A stretch of DNA of 64,000 nucleotides from Saprospira grandis DSM 2844. Lineage in GTDB: Bacteria; Bacteroidota; Bacteroidia; Chitinophagales; Saprospiraceae. The notes beneath the pieces were generated by a model that saw only the letters and a list, made by a program, of their open reading frames with translations, made no database searches and was not told where the DNA came from. Below are positions 17,117 through 27,200 of the stretch, piece by piece; position 1 is the first letter of the stretch; the number at the start of each line of letters is the position of its first letter. The DNA lies in the NCBI RefSeq assembly GCF_000275825.1, contig NZ_JH719942.1, positions 1,980,013 through 2,044,012 on the forward strand, read 5' to 3'. The position numbers and the translations under genes are program-made.

Positions 17117-17355
17117 TTTTGGGGCCTCCGCAGTAAAGCTGCGGCGGTTACTCCCTTCGGTCGTCGAACTGCGCCCTAAAGGGCTTGTTGTCGTTTTGGG
17201 GCTCGCTGCTGTTTTGGGGCCTCCGCCTCGCTTTGCTCGTCGGCGCTACGTTTCGGGGCTCGCTGTTCGCTCGGCCCTTCGTCGCTTCGCTCCTCGGTCT
17301 GGCGCTTTGCGCCACCCCTCCACATCGCTAGGCCTGCGGCGGCTTTGCCGCCTGC
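17117..17355 (+). repeat. GGGGC intergenic mosaic element, copy 8 (C module + type B)
   Basis: First a type C unit: GGGGCCTCCGC, hairpin, GGTTACTCCCTTCGGTCGTC, GAACT, a variable hairpin GCCCTAAAGGGC, TTGTTGTCG, GGGGCTCGCTGCT. Then a type B unit from about 17214: TTTTGGGGCCTCC, GCGCTACGTTTCGGGGCTCG, CTCGGCCC, a variable GTCGCTTCGCTC segment, GGTCTGGCGC/GCGCC hairpin, ACATCGCTAGGCC, and a final GGCGGC/GCCGCC hairpin. About 130 bases follow before the tandem array with nothing recognisable. Confidence 0.85.
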
Positions 17356-17486
17356 TAATCTGTAACAGCAAGGATGGTATTGCTACGCAATGATATATGA
17401 ATGAGGGCTAATCAGCCTAAAGATCTAGGTTGTTAGGGAATTGTTAAAAATGGAAATAATGTAACAAAATTAAAAAGGGGGAAAGT

Positions 17487-17706
17487 TATGTCTGGAACAT
17501 AACTGGCTTGGTAAAAAACATAACTGGCTATGTCTGGAACATAACTGGCTTGGTAAAAAACATAACTGGCTATGTCTGGAACATAGCTGGCTTGGTAAAA
17601 AACATAACTGGCTATGTCTGGAACATAACTGGCTTGGTAAAAAACATAACTGGCTATGTCTGGAACATAACTAGCTTGGTAAAAAACATAACTGGTTATG
17701 TCTGGG
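17487..17706 (+). repeat. 42-bp tandem repeat array, about 5.2 copies
   Basis: The unit starts TATGTCTGGAACATAACTGG and continues CTTGGTAAAAAACATAACTGGC; five consecutive 42-base copies are followed by a partial sixth. Copies differ by single bases (for example ATAGCTGG in the third and CTAGC in the fifth). Each unit contains two ACATAACTGG half-motifs and a small palindrome TATGT-CTGGA-ACATA, which extends to GTTATGT/ACATAAC at the first copy and GCTATGT/ACATAGC at the third. The array lies 57 bases upstream of rsmA. It has no spacers, so it is not CRISPR. Confidence 0.93.
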
Positions 17707-17763
17707 AGCTAACTCCCTAAGGCTAGCGCTCTAATTTGGTGTATCCGAGATAAAAGCGTAATT

Positions 17764-18558
17764 TTGGGTTTCACAAATACAGGAAAACAGTTGAAAGCAA
17801 AAAAATCATTTGGCCAGCACTTTTTGAAAGAGGGGTCTATTGCGGAGCGGATTGCCAAGAGTTTGATAGAAGAGGGGCCTAAAGAGGTATTAGAAGTGGG
17901 GCCAGGCATGGCTATGCTCACGCAATATCTTTTGCAAGAAGACTGGAATTTAAAAGCGGTAGAGGCGGATAAGGACATGGTCAGTTATTTGGCCCAGCAT
18001 TATCCTCAGTTGCCCGTTTTTGCAGAAGACTTTTTAAAATTAGACTTTCAGACTGTATTTGATGGGCGGCCCTTTCGTTTGATTGGCAACTTTCCCTATA
18101 ATATTTCTTCACAGATATTGATTAAGGCCGTAGATAATGTGGCCTTGGTACCGGAAGTAGTGGGGATGTTTCAGCGGGAGTTGGCCGAAAGAGTGGCGGC
18201 CAAGCCAGGCTCTAAAATATATGGGGCTTTGTCGGTAGCGGTGCAAGCCTTTTATGAGGTAGACTATCTATTTACGGTTAAGCCGGGCAGTTTTAACCCA
18301 CCGCCCAAAGTATTTTCGGGCGTAATTGCTTTGAAAAGACGGGAGAATTACTTAGATTTAGGTTGTGACACGCGACTTTTCCGAACCTTAGTCCGTGCTA
18401 GTTTTGGCCAGCGCCGCAAAATGTTGCGCAATACCATGAAGCCTTTTTTACCAAAAGAGGTCTTATTTGGGGATGCGTTTTTTCAGCAGCGGCCCGAACA
18501 GCTGAGCCTTGAAGATTTTATTTCCTTGACGAACATTGTGGACGAGCATCGTAGCTAG
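17764..18558 (+). CDS. rsmA: 16S rRNA dimethyladenosine transferase RsmA (KsgA)
   Basis: RsmA dimethylates A1518 and A1519 of 16S rRNA during late small-subunit assembly. The sequence shows the family opening KAKKSFGQHFLKEGS, the SAM loop EVLEVGPGMAMLT, catalytic motif IV NFPYNISSQI and the C-terminal RKMLRNTMKPF. No ATG is available near the N-terminus: the options are TTG at 17764 (264 residues) or TTG at 17791, which would begin LKAKKSFGQHF and fits the family start better. Both are non-ATG starts, suggesting weak translation. Confidence 0.93.
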   Translation: MGFTNTGKQLKAKKSFGQHFLKEGSIAERIAKSLIEEGPKEVLEVGPGMAMLTQYLLQEDWNLKAVEADKDMVSYLAQHYPQLPVFAEDFLKLDFQTVFDGRPFRLIGNFPYNISSQILIKAVDNVALVPEVVGMFQRELAERVAAKPGSKIYGALSVAVQAFYEVDYLFTVKPGSFNPPPKVFSGVIALKRRENYLDLGCDTRLFRTLVRASFGQRRKMLRNTMKPFLPKEVLFGDAFFQQRPEQLSLEDFISLTNIVDEHRS

Positions 18559-18699
18559 CGAGCTGCCTTGCTGCTTTTTTATGCCTTTTATCTATTGAGG
18601 ATAAACAGGCTATATTTCTTTGTGCCTATTTGGACCTTTTCCAAACAACTTTTAGCAAAAAGCGGAAAAGGCTGTATCTTGGGCGCCAAAATGTTCAGT

Positions 18700-19644
18700 A
18701 TGCAAAAGAAAGTACTCATCACGGATGCGGTAGATCCTTTATTGATATCGGGTTTGGAAGTGGCGGGATATGCTTGTGATTATCGGCCCAAGGCCAGTTT
18801 GGCGGAGGTACGTCAGATATTGGCGCCTTATGCGGGTTTGGTCATCAACAGTAAAATCATAGCGGATGCGGCTTTTTTGGCGGCGGGCCCCAACTTAGAA
18901 TTTATAGCTCGTTTGGGTTCTGGTTTAGAGATCATTGATTTGGAGGAGGCTGAAAAGCGGGGCATTTTGGTCCATAGAGCGCCAGATGGCAATTGCGATG
19001 CGGTAGCGGAGCACATTCTGGGCATGTTGTTAATGTTGGCTCATCGGCTTCGGTTGGGGGATTGGCAAGTGCGGAATATGGCTTGGGACCGAGAGGCGGC
19101 CAGAGGATGGGAGCTAAAAGGGAAGAAGCTGGGTATTTTGGGTTTTGGTTATACGGGGCGGGCGCTTTGGCGGCGTTTGGCTGGTTTTGAGCTAGAGTGC
19201 ATGGTTTATGACAAATACCAGAGGGCTTATCCTGGCGAGGTTGATTTAGAGGAGTTATTGGCGGAGGTAGACATATTGAGTTTACATTTGCCGGCAACGG
19301 CGGAGACCTTAGGTTGGATGGACGGGGCTTTTTGGCAGCGGCTAGCCAAGCTGCGGGCAGGGCGGCCATTGGTTTTGCTCAATAGCTCTAGAGGGAAGAT
19401 TATCCCGATAGGGGCATTAGTGGGGGCCTTAGAGTCGGGAATTATTTCGGCGGCGGCCTTAGATGTATTTGAGCAAGAGAAAACGGCCTTGTATACAGCA
19501 GAAGAGCGAGTATTATATGGTCGATTGGTAGAAATGCCTCAGGTTGTTTTGAGTCCGCATGTAGCGGGTTGGACAAAAGAATCTAAGGAGCGACTAGCCA
19601 AATTGCTGTTGGAGCGCATCTTATCAAAAGCGGCTAGAGTATAG
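18700..19644 (+). CDS. D-2-hydroxyacid dehydrogenase (SerA-like)
   Basis: This is a 314-residue NAD-dependent 2-hydroxyacid dehydrogenase resembling phosphoglycerate dehydrogenase without its ACT domain. The catalytic Arg lies in FIARLGSGLEIID, the Rossmann loop in KLGILGFGYTGRA, the catalytic Glu region in AALDVFEQEK, and the catalytic His in VVLSPHVAGWT. The NSSRGKII motif precedes the Glu. The substrate may be 3-phosphoglycerate or another 2-hydroxyacid. ATG 18700 (MQKKVLITDA) is preferred; ATG 18691 is three codons earlier. A TATCTTGG box lies at 18675-18682. Confidence 0.87.
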   Translation: MQKKVLITDAVDPLLISGLEVAGYACDYRPKASLAEVRQILAPYAGLVINSKIIADAAFLAAGPNLEFIARLGSGLEIIDLEEAEKRGILVHRAPDGNCDAVAEHILGMLLMLAHRLRLGDWQVRNMAWDREAARGWELKGKKLGILGFGYTGRALWRRLAGFELECMVYDKYQRAYPGEVDLEELLAEVDILSLHLPATAETLGWMDGAFWQRLAKLRAGRPLVLLNSSRGKIIPIGALVGALESGIISAAALDVFEQEKTALYTAEERVLYGRLVEMPQVVLSPHVAGWTKESKERLAKLLLERILSKAARV

Positions 19645-19698
19645 GGTTTTGACAAAACCTTTATTTAGAGCAAGGACTGCGCCGTTTTTGGTCCAGAA

Positions 19699-19833
19699 AG
19701 GGGGCGCAGCCCCCTTGGCCTAGCGATGTGCAGGGGTGGCCGCAGGCCAGACCGAGGCGGCTTTGCCGCCGAAGGGCCGAGCGAAGAGCGAGCCCCGAAA
19801 CGTAGCGCCCGCCGCAGGCGGGAGGCCCCAAAA
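19699..19833 (-). repeat. GGGGC intergenic mosaic element, copy 9 (type B)
   Basis: On the minus strand: TTTT-GGGGCCTCC, hairpin CGCCTGCGGCGGGCG, CTACGTTTCGGGGCTCG, CTCGGCCC, a variable hairpin GGCGGC/GCCGCC with an AAA loop, GGTCTGGCC/GGCC, ACATCGCTAGGCC, and a final GGGGG/CCCCC hairpin. It lies between two plus-strand genes. Confidence 0.87.
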
Positions 19834-19928
19834 GCAGAAGAACAGTAAAAAAGCTGATATTTTTGAAAGAAGGGGCTGTTAAAAGACTGGAAAATTGTAA
19901 CTCTTTCTTAACAAGGGAAATAATTTAT

Positions 19929-19936
19929 TAACTTTG
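19929..19936 (+). promoter_or_regulatory. Candidate -7 box of the TonB-dependent receptor operon
   Basis: TAACTTTG is an exact TAnnTTTG match, 75 bases before the ATG at 20012. A TTTC at 19904-19907 lies 21 bases upstream and may stand for the -33 element. The leader between box and ATG has no recognised structure. Confidence 0.5.
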
Positions 19937-20011
19937 GCATGCTAGCCTTAGGGCTTCAGCCGAAAATTTTTTTAGACATTCATTACAAACACTTTTAAAG
20001 TTTATGTGCTT

Positions 20012-23000
20012 ATGATTCGTTACATGCTTTTACTATTGCTCCTGTCCGTGGGCTCTGTGGTGGCTTTTGGCCAGACCACGGGGGACCTGCAGGGTAAAGT
20101 AAAGGACGAGAACGGGGAACCCCTAGCGTTTGCGAATGTGGCTTTGTATAAAGAAGACGCATTGATTCGGGGAACGTCCACCAACTTCGACGGCCTTTAC
20201 AATTTTGCCCAAATAGAGGCAGGAACCTATGACCTAGTGGTGACCTATGTGGGTTATCCGACGCTAAAAACCGAGGGCGTAATTGTTAAAATTGGCGCGA
20301 CGGTAGAACTAAACGTAGATTATCAGGAAGATGATTTGATTGCCGGTTTAGATTCGCTGGCCGAGGAGACCGTAGTGGTTCGGGGATATCGGATTCCTTT
20401 GATTGAGACGGATAACACCACTGGTGGACAGACCTTGGGATCTGAGGATATTGAAAAACTGGCCACACGTAACATTTCTAGTATTGCGGCCACCACGGCT
20501 GGGGTCAACCAGAAAGATGAGGGCGAGGAGCTCAACTCGAATGGTGGGCGTAGTACTGGAAACGATGTTTATGTGGATGGTGTACGTGTAATTGGCGGTG
20601 CATCTATTCCGGAGACAGAGATTGACCAGGTGCAGGTAATTACCTCTGGTGTACCTGCCGAGTTTGGTGATGCGACTGGAGCGATTACCAACATTATTAC
20701 CAAGGGTCCATCTGCGCAGATGTCTGGAGGTATTCAGGTAGAGACCTCGCAGTTTTTGGATGCATTTGGAGCTACGACTATTGACTTTAGCTTGGGTGGA
20801 CCTTTGATGACGGAGGTAAAATTGAGCCCTAGCGGAGACACCTTGAAAAAAGACGGTAAGCCTCAGCGCAAAGCGATTTTGGGTTATCGTATGGCGGGTC
20901 GTTATGCGACCAACTTGGACTCACGTCCTTCTGCTTTGGGGTCATTCCGTTTGACGGATGAGAAGCTCAGCAGTATTTTGAATGATCCTTTGTTGAACGT
21001 AAACGGTGGAATTATTCCTAATGCCGAGACCATTACTGAGGATGATTTGGTAGAGGTAGATGTACGTCCGAATGGCCGTAACTCTGTAGGTTTGTTGACG
21101 GCTAAGATAGACTACAAGCCTAGCCAAGACTTTTACTTTGTAGCTGGTGGTCAGGGTTCATTTAACTGGGGGTATTCTCCTTCAACGGTAAACCGCTTGA
21201 TGAACTCGGATTTTAATCCTTATTACAAGAGCAGTGTTTTCCGGGTGTACGGTCGTTTCCGTCATACTATTTCTAGCACAATTTATAAGGCTGGAGCGGA
21301 TGCGGATTCTACTACAGTAGAGCCTGTTTTCCAGAACTTCAGTTATGAGGTACAGGCTGATTATACGCAGAGCAACAGTTCTAACTACGACTCTCGTTTT
21401 GAGGATCGTTATTGGGAGTATGGCTATGTGGGGCAGATCCGTCGTAGTCTTACGCCTGTAGTTGGAGTAGTAGACACGAACTACATCATCAACTCTGCTG
21501 GCGACACATTGGGTACAGAGGAAGTACGTGGTCATGCCTTTAACCAAGTGACCTTTGATGGTTATTCTGATGCGAGTCAGTTTGGTTATGACAATGGCTT
21601 GTCTCGTTACAACCAGGTTGTAGACTTTGACGCCATCAGTGATATGGAGCAGATGCAAGTGATCAATGGACGTTTCACTTCGTCTAACTCTACTGTATTT
21701 AGCCTATTTAACAATGCATACTTTACGGAAAATGGCGTAGGCAAAAGCCAATCTAGCCAGGTACGTGGAAACATCAAGACCAACTTTGACTTGGTGACCA
21801 ATGGCGGTAAAATTCGTCACTCTATCCAAGCGGGTGGGGTATATGAGCAGCGGGTATTCCGTTCTTACAGTATGTCTCCATTTAGTTTGTGGACCTTGGC
21901 GGATCAGTCGGCCAACTCTCATATTTCTAATGCAGCCGATGCGAACAACCCTGTATTGGATGCTAGTGGCAACCCTGTAGAATTCTTTGATCCTGTTACA
22001 CAGCGTTACTACATTCAGAACAACTCGCTTATCCGTAGTGATGAGAATGACGAGCAAGTTTCTATGAGTGCATTTGGAGAGAACATTCGTAACTTCATGG
22101 GCAAAAATCCTGAAGATTGGGTAAACGTTCATGAAATGGATCCTAATGATATGGACCTTGCTTGGTTTGAGCCGACTACCCTCATTTTGGGTTCTCAGCA
22201 GCTAGTGAGCTACTATGGTTATGACTATATGGGTAATGCTTTGGGAACAAACACTACCTTTGATGACTTCTTTAATGCTGAAGATGCCAACGGTCGCAAG
22301 ACGCGTCCTGTAGCGCCTTTTTCTCCTATTTATGTAGCGGGTTACATTCAGGATAAGTTTAAGTACAATGATATCATCTTCCGTGTTGGTGTACGCTTTG
22401 ACAGCTACGATGCCAACACCAAAGTATTGAACGACCCCTACTCTGTAACGGGATACTACACGGCTTCTGAGTTTAACAATGTAGAGTCTGGCTATACGGC
22501 TGGTCAGCAGCAAGGCTTTAGCCATCCTTCCAACATTGGCGACGACTTTGCCGTCTATGTAAATGAAAACAGCCCCGACGCTTCTGTTGTTGGTTACCGT
22601 GACGGTGAGCAATGGTACGACGCTAGCGGTAACCCTGTGACTACACCTACTCAGCTAGGAAGCACAATTGTACCTGCTCTACGTGGATTTAGCACGGCGC
22701 AGATTGACCCTCAGGGAGAAGATTACGATCCTTCTCAAGCATTTAGCGATTATGATCCTAGCTTGGTGATTATGCCTCGTATTTCATTCTCTTTCCCTAT
22801 TGGTGATTTTGCCAACTTCTACGCCAACTACGACATCCTGTCTATGCGTCCACCAGAGGCAACTTTGGCTACGGCACTTACTTACTTCAACTTCCGCGAG
22901 AACAAAGATTTGATGTCAAACCCCAATCTTAGTCCTCAGAAAACGATCAACTATGAAGTAGGTTACCAGCAAAAAGTATCTGACAACGCCAAGGTGAAAT

Positions 23001-23800
23001 TCTCTTTGCTTTACCGTGAAGAGCGCGACCTTATCCAGGCTCGTCAGTATATTATGGCTTACCCCATTACCTATACTTCTTTTGGTAATGATGACTTCTC
23101 TACTGTAAAATCACTTAAGGTAGAGTATGATATGCGCCGCGTTAAGAACTTCCGTTTCTTGGCCAACTATACCCTACAGTTTGCAGAAGGTACGGGCTCT
23201 AGCCCCACCTCTTCTTTGGCTGTAGCTGCAGAAGAACTCAAGTATATCTTCCCACTAGATTTTGACCAACGCCACACGTTCTTCTTCCTATTCGATTACC
23301 GCTACGGAGAAGGCAAAAAGTATGATGGTCCCAAAATCGGTAAGTTCGATGTTCTCGAAAATACAGGAGCCAACCTTTCATTCAACTTTAGTTCAGGTAC
23401 CCCCTACACACGCAAACTTACTCCTGGTGGTATCGAAACTAGCTTTCCCAATGCTGTAACAGATGGAAGCATTAACGGCGCCCGTATGCCTTGGAACTTC
23501 CGCGTAGATCTTCGCTTCGATCGCGATATCGTGATCGGCAAAGATAGCGATCATCCTATCTATGCCAACGTTTATGTACGTGTACAAAACTTGCTCAATA
23601 CACAGAACGTACTCAATGTCTATCCCGTAACAGGTAGCCCCACAGAAGACGGCTTCTTGACTATCGACGATAGCCCCGGTCTAGGACTATTGGCCTCTCG
23701 CGCTCAGTCTTATCAGTTGTTGTATGATCTTCGTATGCGTAACCCCTTCAATATCTCACGTCCTCGTCGGATCTTCTTGGGGGCACGCTTTAGCTTCTAA
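20012..23800 (+). CDS. TonB-dependent outer-membrane receptor with CarboxypepD_reg-like domain
   Basis: This 1262-residue protein has a signal peptide (MIRYMLLLLLLSVGSVVAFGQ), then a carboxypeptidase-regulatory-like beta domain (about 24-105: LQGKVKDENGEPLAFANVAL, TSTNFDGLYNF, TYDLVVTYVGY), a plug domain (about 120-225: VYVDGVRVIGGASIPETEID, GVPAEFGDATGAITNI) and a long beta barrel ending in the aromatic ARFSF. It should import a large substrate across the outer membrane using TonB energy. No SusD-like partner is present; instead a T9SS-like cargo and a PorV/PorQ-like protein follow. Codon use (GGT, GTA, CGT, TCT) differs from neighbouring housekeeping genes and suggests high expression. ATG 20012 is used, not GTG 20006. 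Confidence 0.88.
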   Translation: MIRYMLLLLLLSVGSVVAFGQTTGDLQGKVKDENGEPLAFANVALYKEDALIRGTSTNFDGLYNFAQIEAGTYDLVVTYVGYPTLKTEGVIVKIGATVELNVDYQEDDLIAGLDSLAEETVVVRGYRIPLIETDNTTGGQTLGSEDIEKLATRNISSIAATTAGVNQKDEGEELNSNGGRSTGNDVYVDGVRVIGGASIPETEIDQVQVITSGVPAEFGDATGAITNIITKGPSAQMSGGIQVETSQFLDAFGATTIDFSLGGPLMTEVKLSPSGDTLKKDGKPQRKAILGYRMAGRYATNLDSRPSALGSFRLTDEKLSSILNDPLLNVNGGIIPNAETITEDDLVEVDVRPNGRNSVGLLTAKIDYKPSQDFYFVAGGQGSFNWGYSPSTVNRLMNSDFNPYYKSSVFRVYGRFRHTISSTIYKAGADADSTTVEPVFQNFSYEVQADYTQSNSSNYDSRFEDRYWEYGYVGQIRRSLTPVVGVVDTNYIINSAGDTLGTEEVRGHAFNQVTFDGYSDASQFGYDNGLSRYNQVVDFDAISDMEQMQVINGRFTSSNSTVFSLFNNAYFTENGVGKSQSSQVRGNIKTNFDLVTNGGKIRHSIQAGGVYEQRVFRSYSMSPFSLWTLADQSANSHISNAADANNPVLDASGNPVEFFDPVTQRYYIQNNSLIRSDENDEQVSMSAFGENIRNFMGKNPEDWVNVHEMDPNDMDLAWFEPTTLILGSQQLVSYYGYDYMGNALGTNTTFDDFFNAEDANGRKTRPVAPFSPIYVAGYIQDKFKYNDIIFRVGVRFDSYDANTKVLNDPYSVTGYYTASEFNNVESGYTAGQQQGFSHPSNIGDDFAVYVNENSPDASVVGYRDGEQWYDASGNPVTTPTQLGSTIVPALRGFSTAQIDPQGEDYDPSQAFSDYDPSLVIMPRISFSFPIGDFANFYANYDILSMRPPEATLATALTYFNFRENKDLMSNPNLSPQKTINYEVGYQQKVSDNAKVKFSLLYREERDLIQARQYIMAYPITYTSFGNDDFSTVKSLKVEYDMRRVKNFRFLANYTLQFAEGTGSSPTSSLAVAAEELKYIFPLDFDQRHTFFFLFDYRYGEGKKYDGPKIGKFDVLENTGANLSFNFSSGTPYTRKLTPGGIETSFPNAVTDGSINGARMPWNFRVDLRFDRDIVIGKDSDHPIYANVYVRVQNLLNTQNVLNVYPVTGSPTEDGFLTIDDSPGLGLLASRAQSYQLLYDLRMRNPFNISRPRRIFLGARFSF

Positions 23801-23841
23801 AACCAAGTCTTAGTTTTTGCCAATATTGAGGTTTGCCCTGC

Positions 23842-24161
23842 TTTGGGGCCTCCCGCCTTCGGCGGGCGGTTACTCCCTTTGGTCGTCGAACTGCGGACTA
23901 ACGTCCTTGTTGTCGTTCTGCAGCTCGCTGTCATTTTGGGGCCTCCCGCCTTTGGCGGGCGGTTACTCCCTTTGGTCGTCGAACTGCGGACTAACGTCCT
24001 TGTTGTCGTTCTGCAGCTCGCTGTCATTTTGGGGCCTCCCGCCTTTGGCGGGCGCTACGTTCGGCAGCTCGCTATTCGCTCGGCCCTTCGCCGCCTCTGG
24101 CGGCTCGGTCTGGCCTGCGGCCACTGCCTACCATCGCTAGGCCGTTTTGGGCCTGCGGCCC
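23842..24161 (+). repeat. GGGGC intergenic mosaic element, copy 10 (two tandem C modules + type B)
   Basis: Two 93-base type C units start at 23845 and 23938, each GGGGCCTCCCGCC, hairpin, GGTTACTCCCTTTGGTCGTC, variable hairpin GGACTAACGTCC, TTGTTGTCG, CTGCAGCTCGCTGTCA. A type B unit starts at 24031 with a variable hairpin GCCGCC/GGCGGC, GGTCTGGCC/GGCC, CCATCGCTAGGCC and a final GGGCC/GGCCC hairpin. The two C units differ by a single base in their first hairpin loop (TTC versus TTT). Confidence 0.88.
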
Positions 24162-24230
24162 AATTGCTGCGCAAACCTCAAGCTTGGCCTTCTGTCTAAA
24201 CTGAATCATTTTATTAAAATCATTGCAAAC

Positions 24231-27200
24231 ATGAGTAGATTGAAAAACTTCTCCACAGTCATGCTATTCCTCTTCACGGCCAGCTCACTCTGGGCCATCG
24301 AAGACCGGAATTTTGTGGGAGGTAACAGCAATAGCTCCAACAGTACCAATAACAACAGTTATCGTGCTGCTTGTATCGAGGCTCGCTCAGAACGCGATCT
24401 AGATATCAACAACGTCCGCGCTCGCCTTCGTACTGGAGGTGATCTCTGGTGGGACGGTGACCGAGCTCGCTATATCGTTCCTAATGTAGACCCTGCTTCT
24501 GGCCAACCAGAAGTATCGTCTCTCTTTGCCGGAGGTATCTGGCTAGGGGCCTTCGATGATGGGGGAAACCTTATCCTCGCTGCCCAAACTTACCGCCAAA
24601 CTGGTAACGATTACTGGACTGGCCCCCTAGATGTAAATACGGGTACAATCGAAAAAACCGATTGTGAAAAATGGGACCGCTTCTTCGAAGTATACGGTTC
24701 TGAAATTGACGCCCTCCGTGCCGACTATTTTGAACCCGATGCCGTTACTGGCCAACCCGATGAGTCTATCGAGAACCGCCCCGCCCGAAATATCTTGGGC
24801 TGGCCCGGCCGTGGTAACCCCTATTTTGCAGAAATTTATGGTTTCGACCTTCCTGACCAAGAACTCGCTCCCTTTATTGAGCCTCCCGGAAAGGAAGACG
24901 GTATCTATAACCCCTACGATGGTGACCACCCCGTAATTGAGGTAGCCGGCTGTCCTAAGGATTATTTCAACCCCGTATATGCTGACCAAATGGACTGGTG
25001 GGTCTATAACGATAATGGTAACATTCACACCAATACTAACGGTCAACCTATGTTTATGGAGGTACACGGTCTAGCTTTTGGCTACCGCACTACCGATGCC
25101 ATTAACAACATGACCTTCTATCGCTATAAGTTGCTCAACCGAAATAACTTGAGCCTTAACGATACTTACTTCTCGCTTTGGTCAGATCCCGATTTGGGCT
25201 GTTTCAATGATGACTACATTGGTGTAGATACCGCTACCGGTATGGGCTATGTATACAATGCCGATGCCGATGATGATGCCACCTGTGGTAATGACGCCGT
25301 AGGATATGGTGCCACTCAAATTCCTGCCCTAGGGGTAGACTATTTCCGTGGTCCTCTAGATTCTACAGGTGCCGAGCTTGGCCTTTCTTCTTTTGTTTAC
25401 TATGAAAATACCAATGATGCCATCCGGGGTAACCCGAACAGTGCTGTACAGTACTATCGTTTGATGGATGGTCTTTGGTTGGATGGTCGCCCCATCTCTC
25501 GTGGTGGAACAGGAGACAACGGTCCTACTGCCGATAAATACCCCTACGTATTCTACTCTTTCCCCAACGAATCGGGAACAGATGTATGGTCTATGTGTGA
25601 GGAAGGAATTACCGGTAATGACTACCGCTTCTTGCACACTTCTGGTCCTTTCTTATTGGCTCCTGGTGCAGTAAACGAATTGATCTCAGGTGTGGTTTGG
25701 GTTCCCGAAATTCCAGATTATCCCTGTCCCGCTTTGACCGAATTGGTAGAGGCCGACATTTTGGCCCAAAACCTTTTTGATGACTGTTTCAAAATTACTG
25801 ACGGTCCCGATGCACCTTATATGGATGTGGTCGAGCTCGAAAATGAGTTGATTTTGAACTTGAGCTATGTTCCTGCTCAAAATAACTACGAACTCAACTA
25901 CTCGGAGTCTCCTGCTATTCTTCGCAATACTGCCGATACTACTTATACCTTCCAAGGCTATAAAGTGTATCAGGTAATTAACGAGAATATCTCTGTAACT
26001 GAACTAGATGATCCTGAAAAAGCTCGTCTTATCCGTCAGGTAGACCTTCGTGACTCTATCGGCAAAATTGTAAACTGGAATGCATTCAGCGATCCCGATG
26101 TATCAGCTTTCATTCCTACTATTATGGTAGATGGTGCCGATGAGGGAGTTAAGCATACCTTTAATATTACAACAGACGAATTTGCAGAGGGAACAAGCAA
26201 ACTCATTAACCATAAGTCTTACTACTTCTGTGTAGTTGCTTATGCTCATAATGAGTATCAAGCTTATGACCCCACACTCAATACTGGACAAGCACTTCCT
26301 TATCTACAAGGTCGTCGTAACTTCCGCGTCTATACTGCTGTACCTCGTCCAAATGATCCTGAGTACAACGGTGTGGTCCTCAACTCTGCTTATGGAGATG
26401 GCCCAGAAATTACTCGTGTAGATGGTAAAGGAAATGGTGGAGGACTCTTCCTTGACTTTAAAGATCCTGCCTCTGCAGAAGCCGATGTATTAAACAATGG
26501 CCGTATCGGTCGTGTGACTTATGCCGCTGGTCAAGGTCCTGTTAATGTAAAAGTAGTAGATCCTTTGCGCGTTCCTGCCGCTCAGTTCCAACTCTACATC
26601 AGTGACCAAAACTATACTTTCCGCTATGATACTGCTGCTGACGGTAGCATCATCGTTACTCCACAACCTCCTACAGGCGTTACCGCTTTGTCTGACTCTC
26701 TCTTCTGGTTGCTAAAAGATGCCAATGACCCTTCTGCGGTTTGGTCTTCTTACCAGCCTCTAGATGTGAACTATGAGCAGTATATCCCCGATTTGGGTAT
26801 CTCTCTTCTCGTTGAAGATATTCCCGCTCCCGGTACAAATGGCGTAAGCGGATTTGTAGGTTCTGCTGCCGTTTATGAAGATGAAACCACTTCAGGTTGG
26901 TTCCAAGGTGTTGAAGATGGCAGTGGCATCAACGATATGTTGAAAACTGGCAATGCTCAAGATGATCAGGCACTAGATCCTAATCAAGATTACTCGGGTA
27001 TGGCCGGTGGCTGGCACCCTGTTCGCCTAGCTGACTGTTTATTCCGTACTGACGAATACTATTTCTCTACTTCAGAAATCGTTCTCTCTTCAAATGCCTT
27101 GAGCTTCTGCCAAACATGGAGAGCCGGTAACACCAGCCAAGTGCTAAGCAATGTACGCAACGTCAATGTGGTCCTCACTCCTGAGAAGAGCCAGTGGAGC

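Noticed and set aside
17487-17706. CRISPR array
   Set aside because: The 42-base units are contiguous, with no unique spacers, and no cas genes are present.
17508-17720. 70-codon ORF with a 14-residue repeat (NITGYVW...) in the tandem array
   Set aside because: Only a TTG start, no RBS or leader, and it is an automatic result of a 42-base unit without stops in one frame. Kept as a repeat, not a gene.
21182-21658. 158-codon ORF antisense to the TonB-dependent receptor (and similar ones at 22202 and 24627)
   Set aside because: Long antisense frames here result from the codon bias of the receptor and cargo genes; their composition (Ile/Val/Arg-rich, no domains) is typical of shadow frames.
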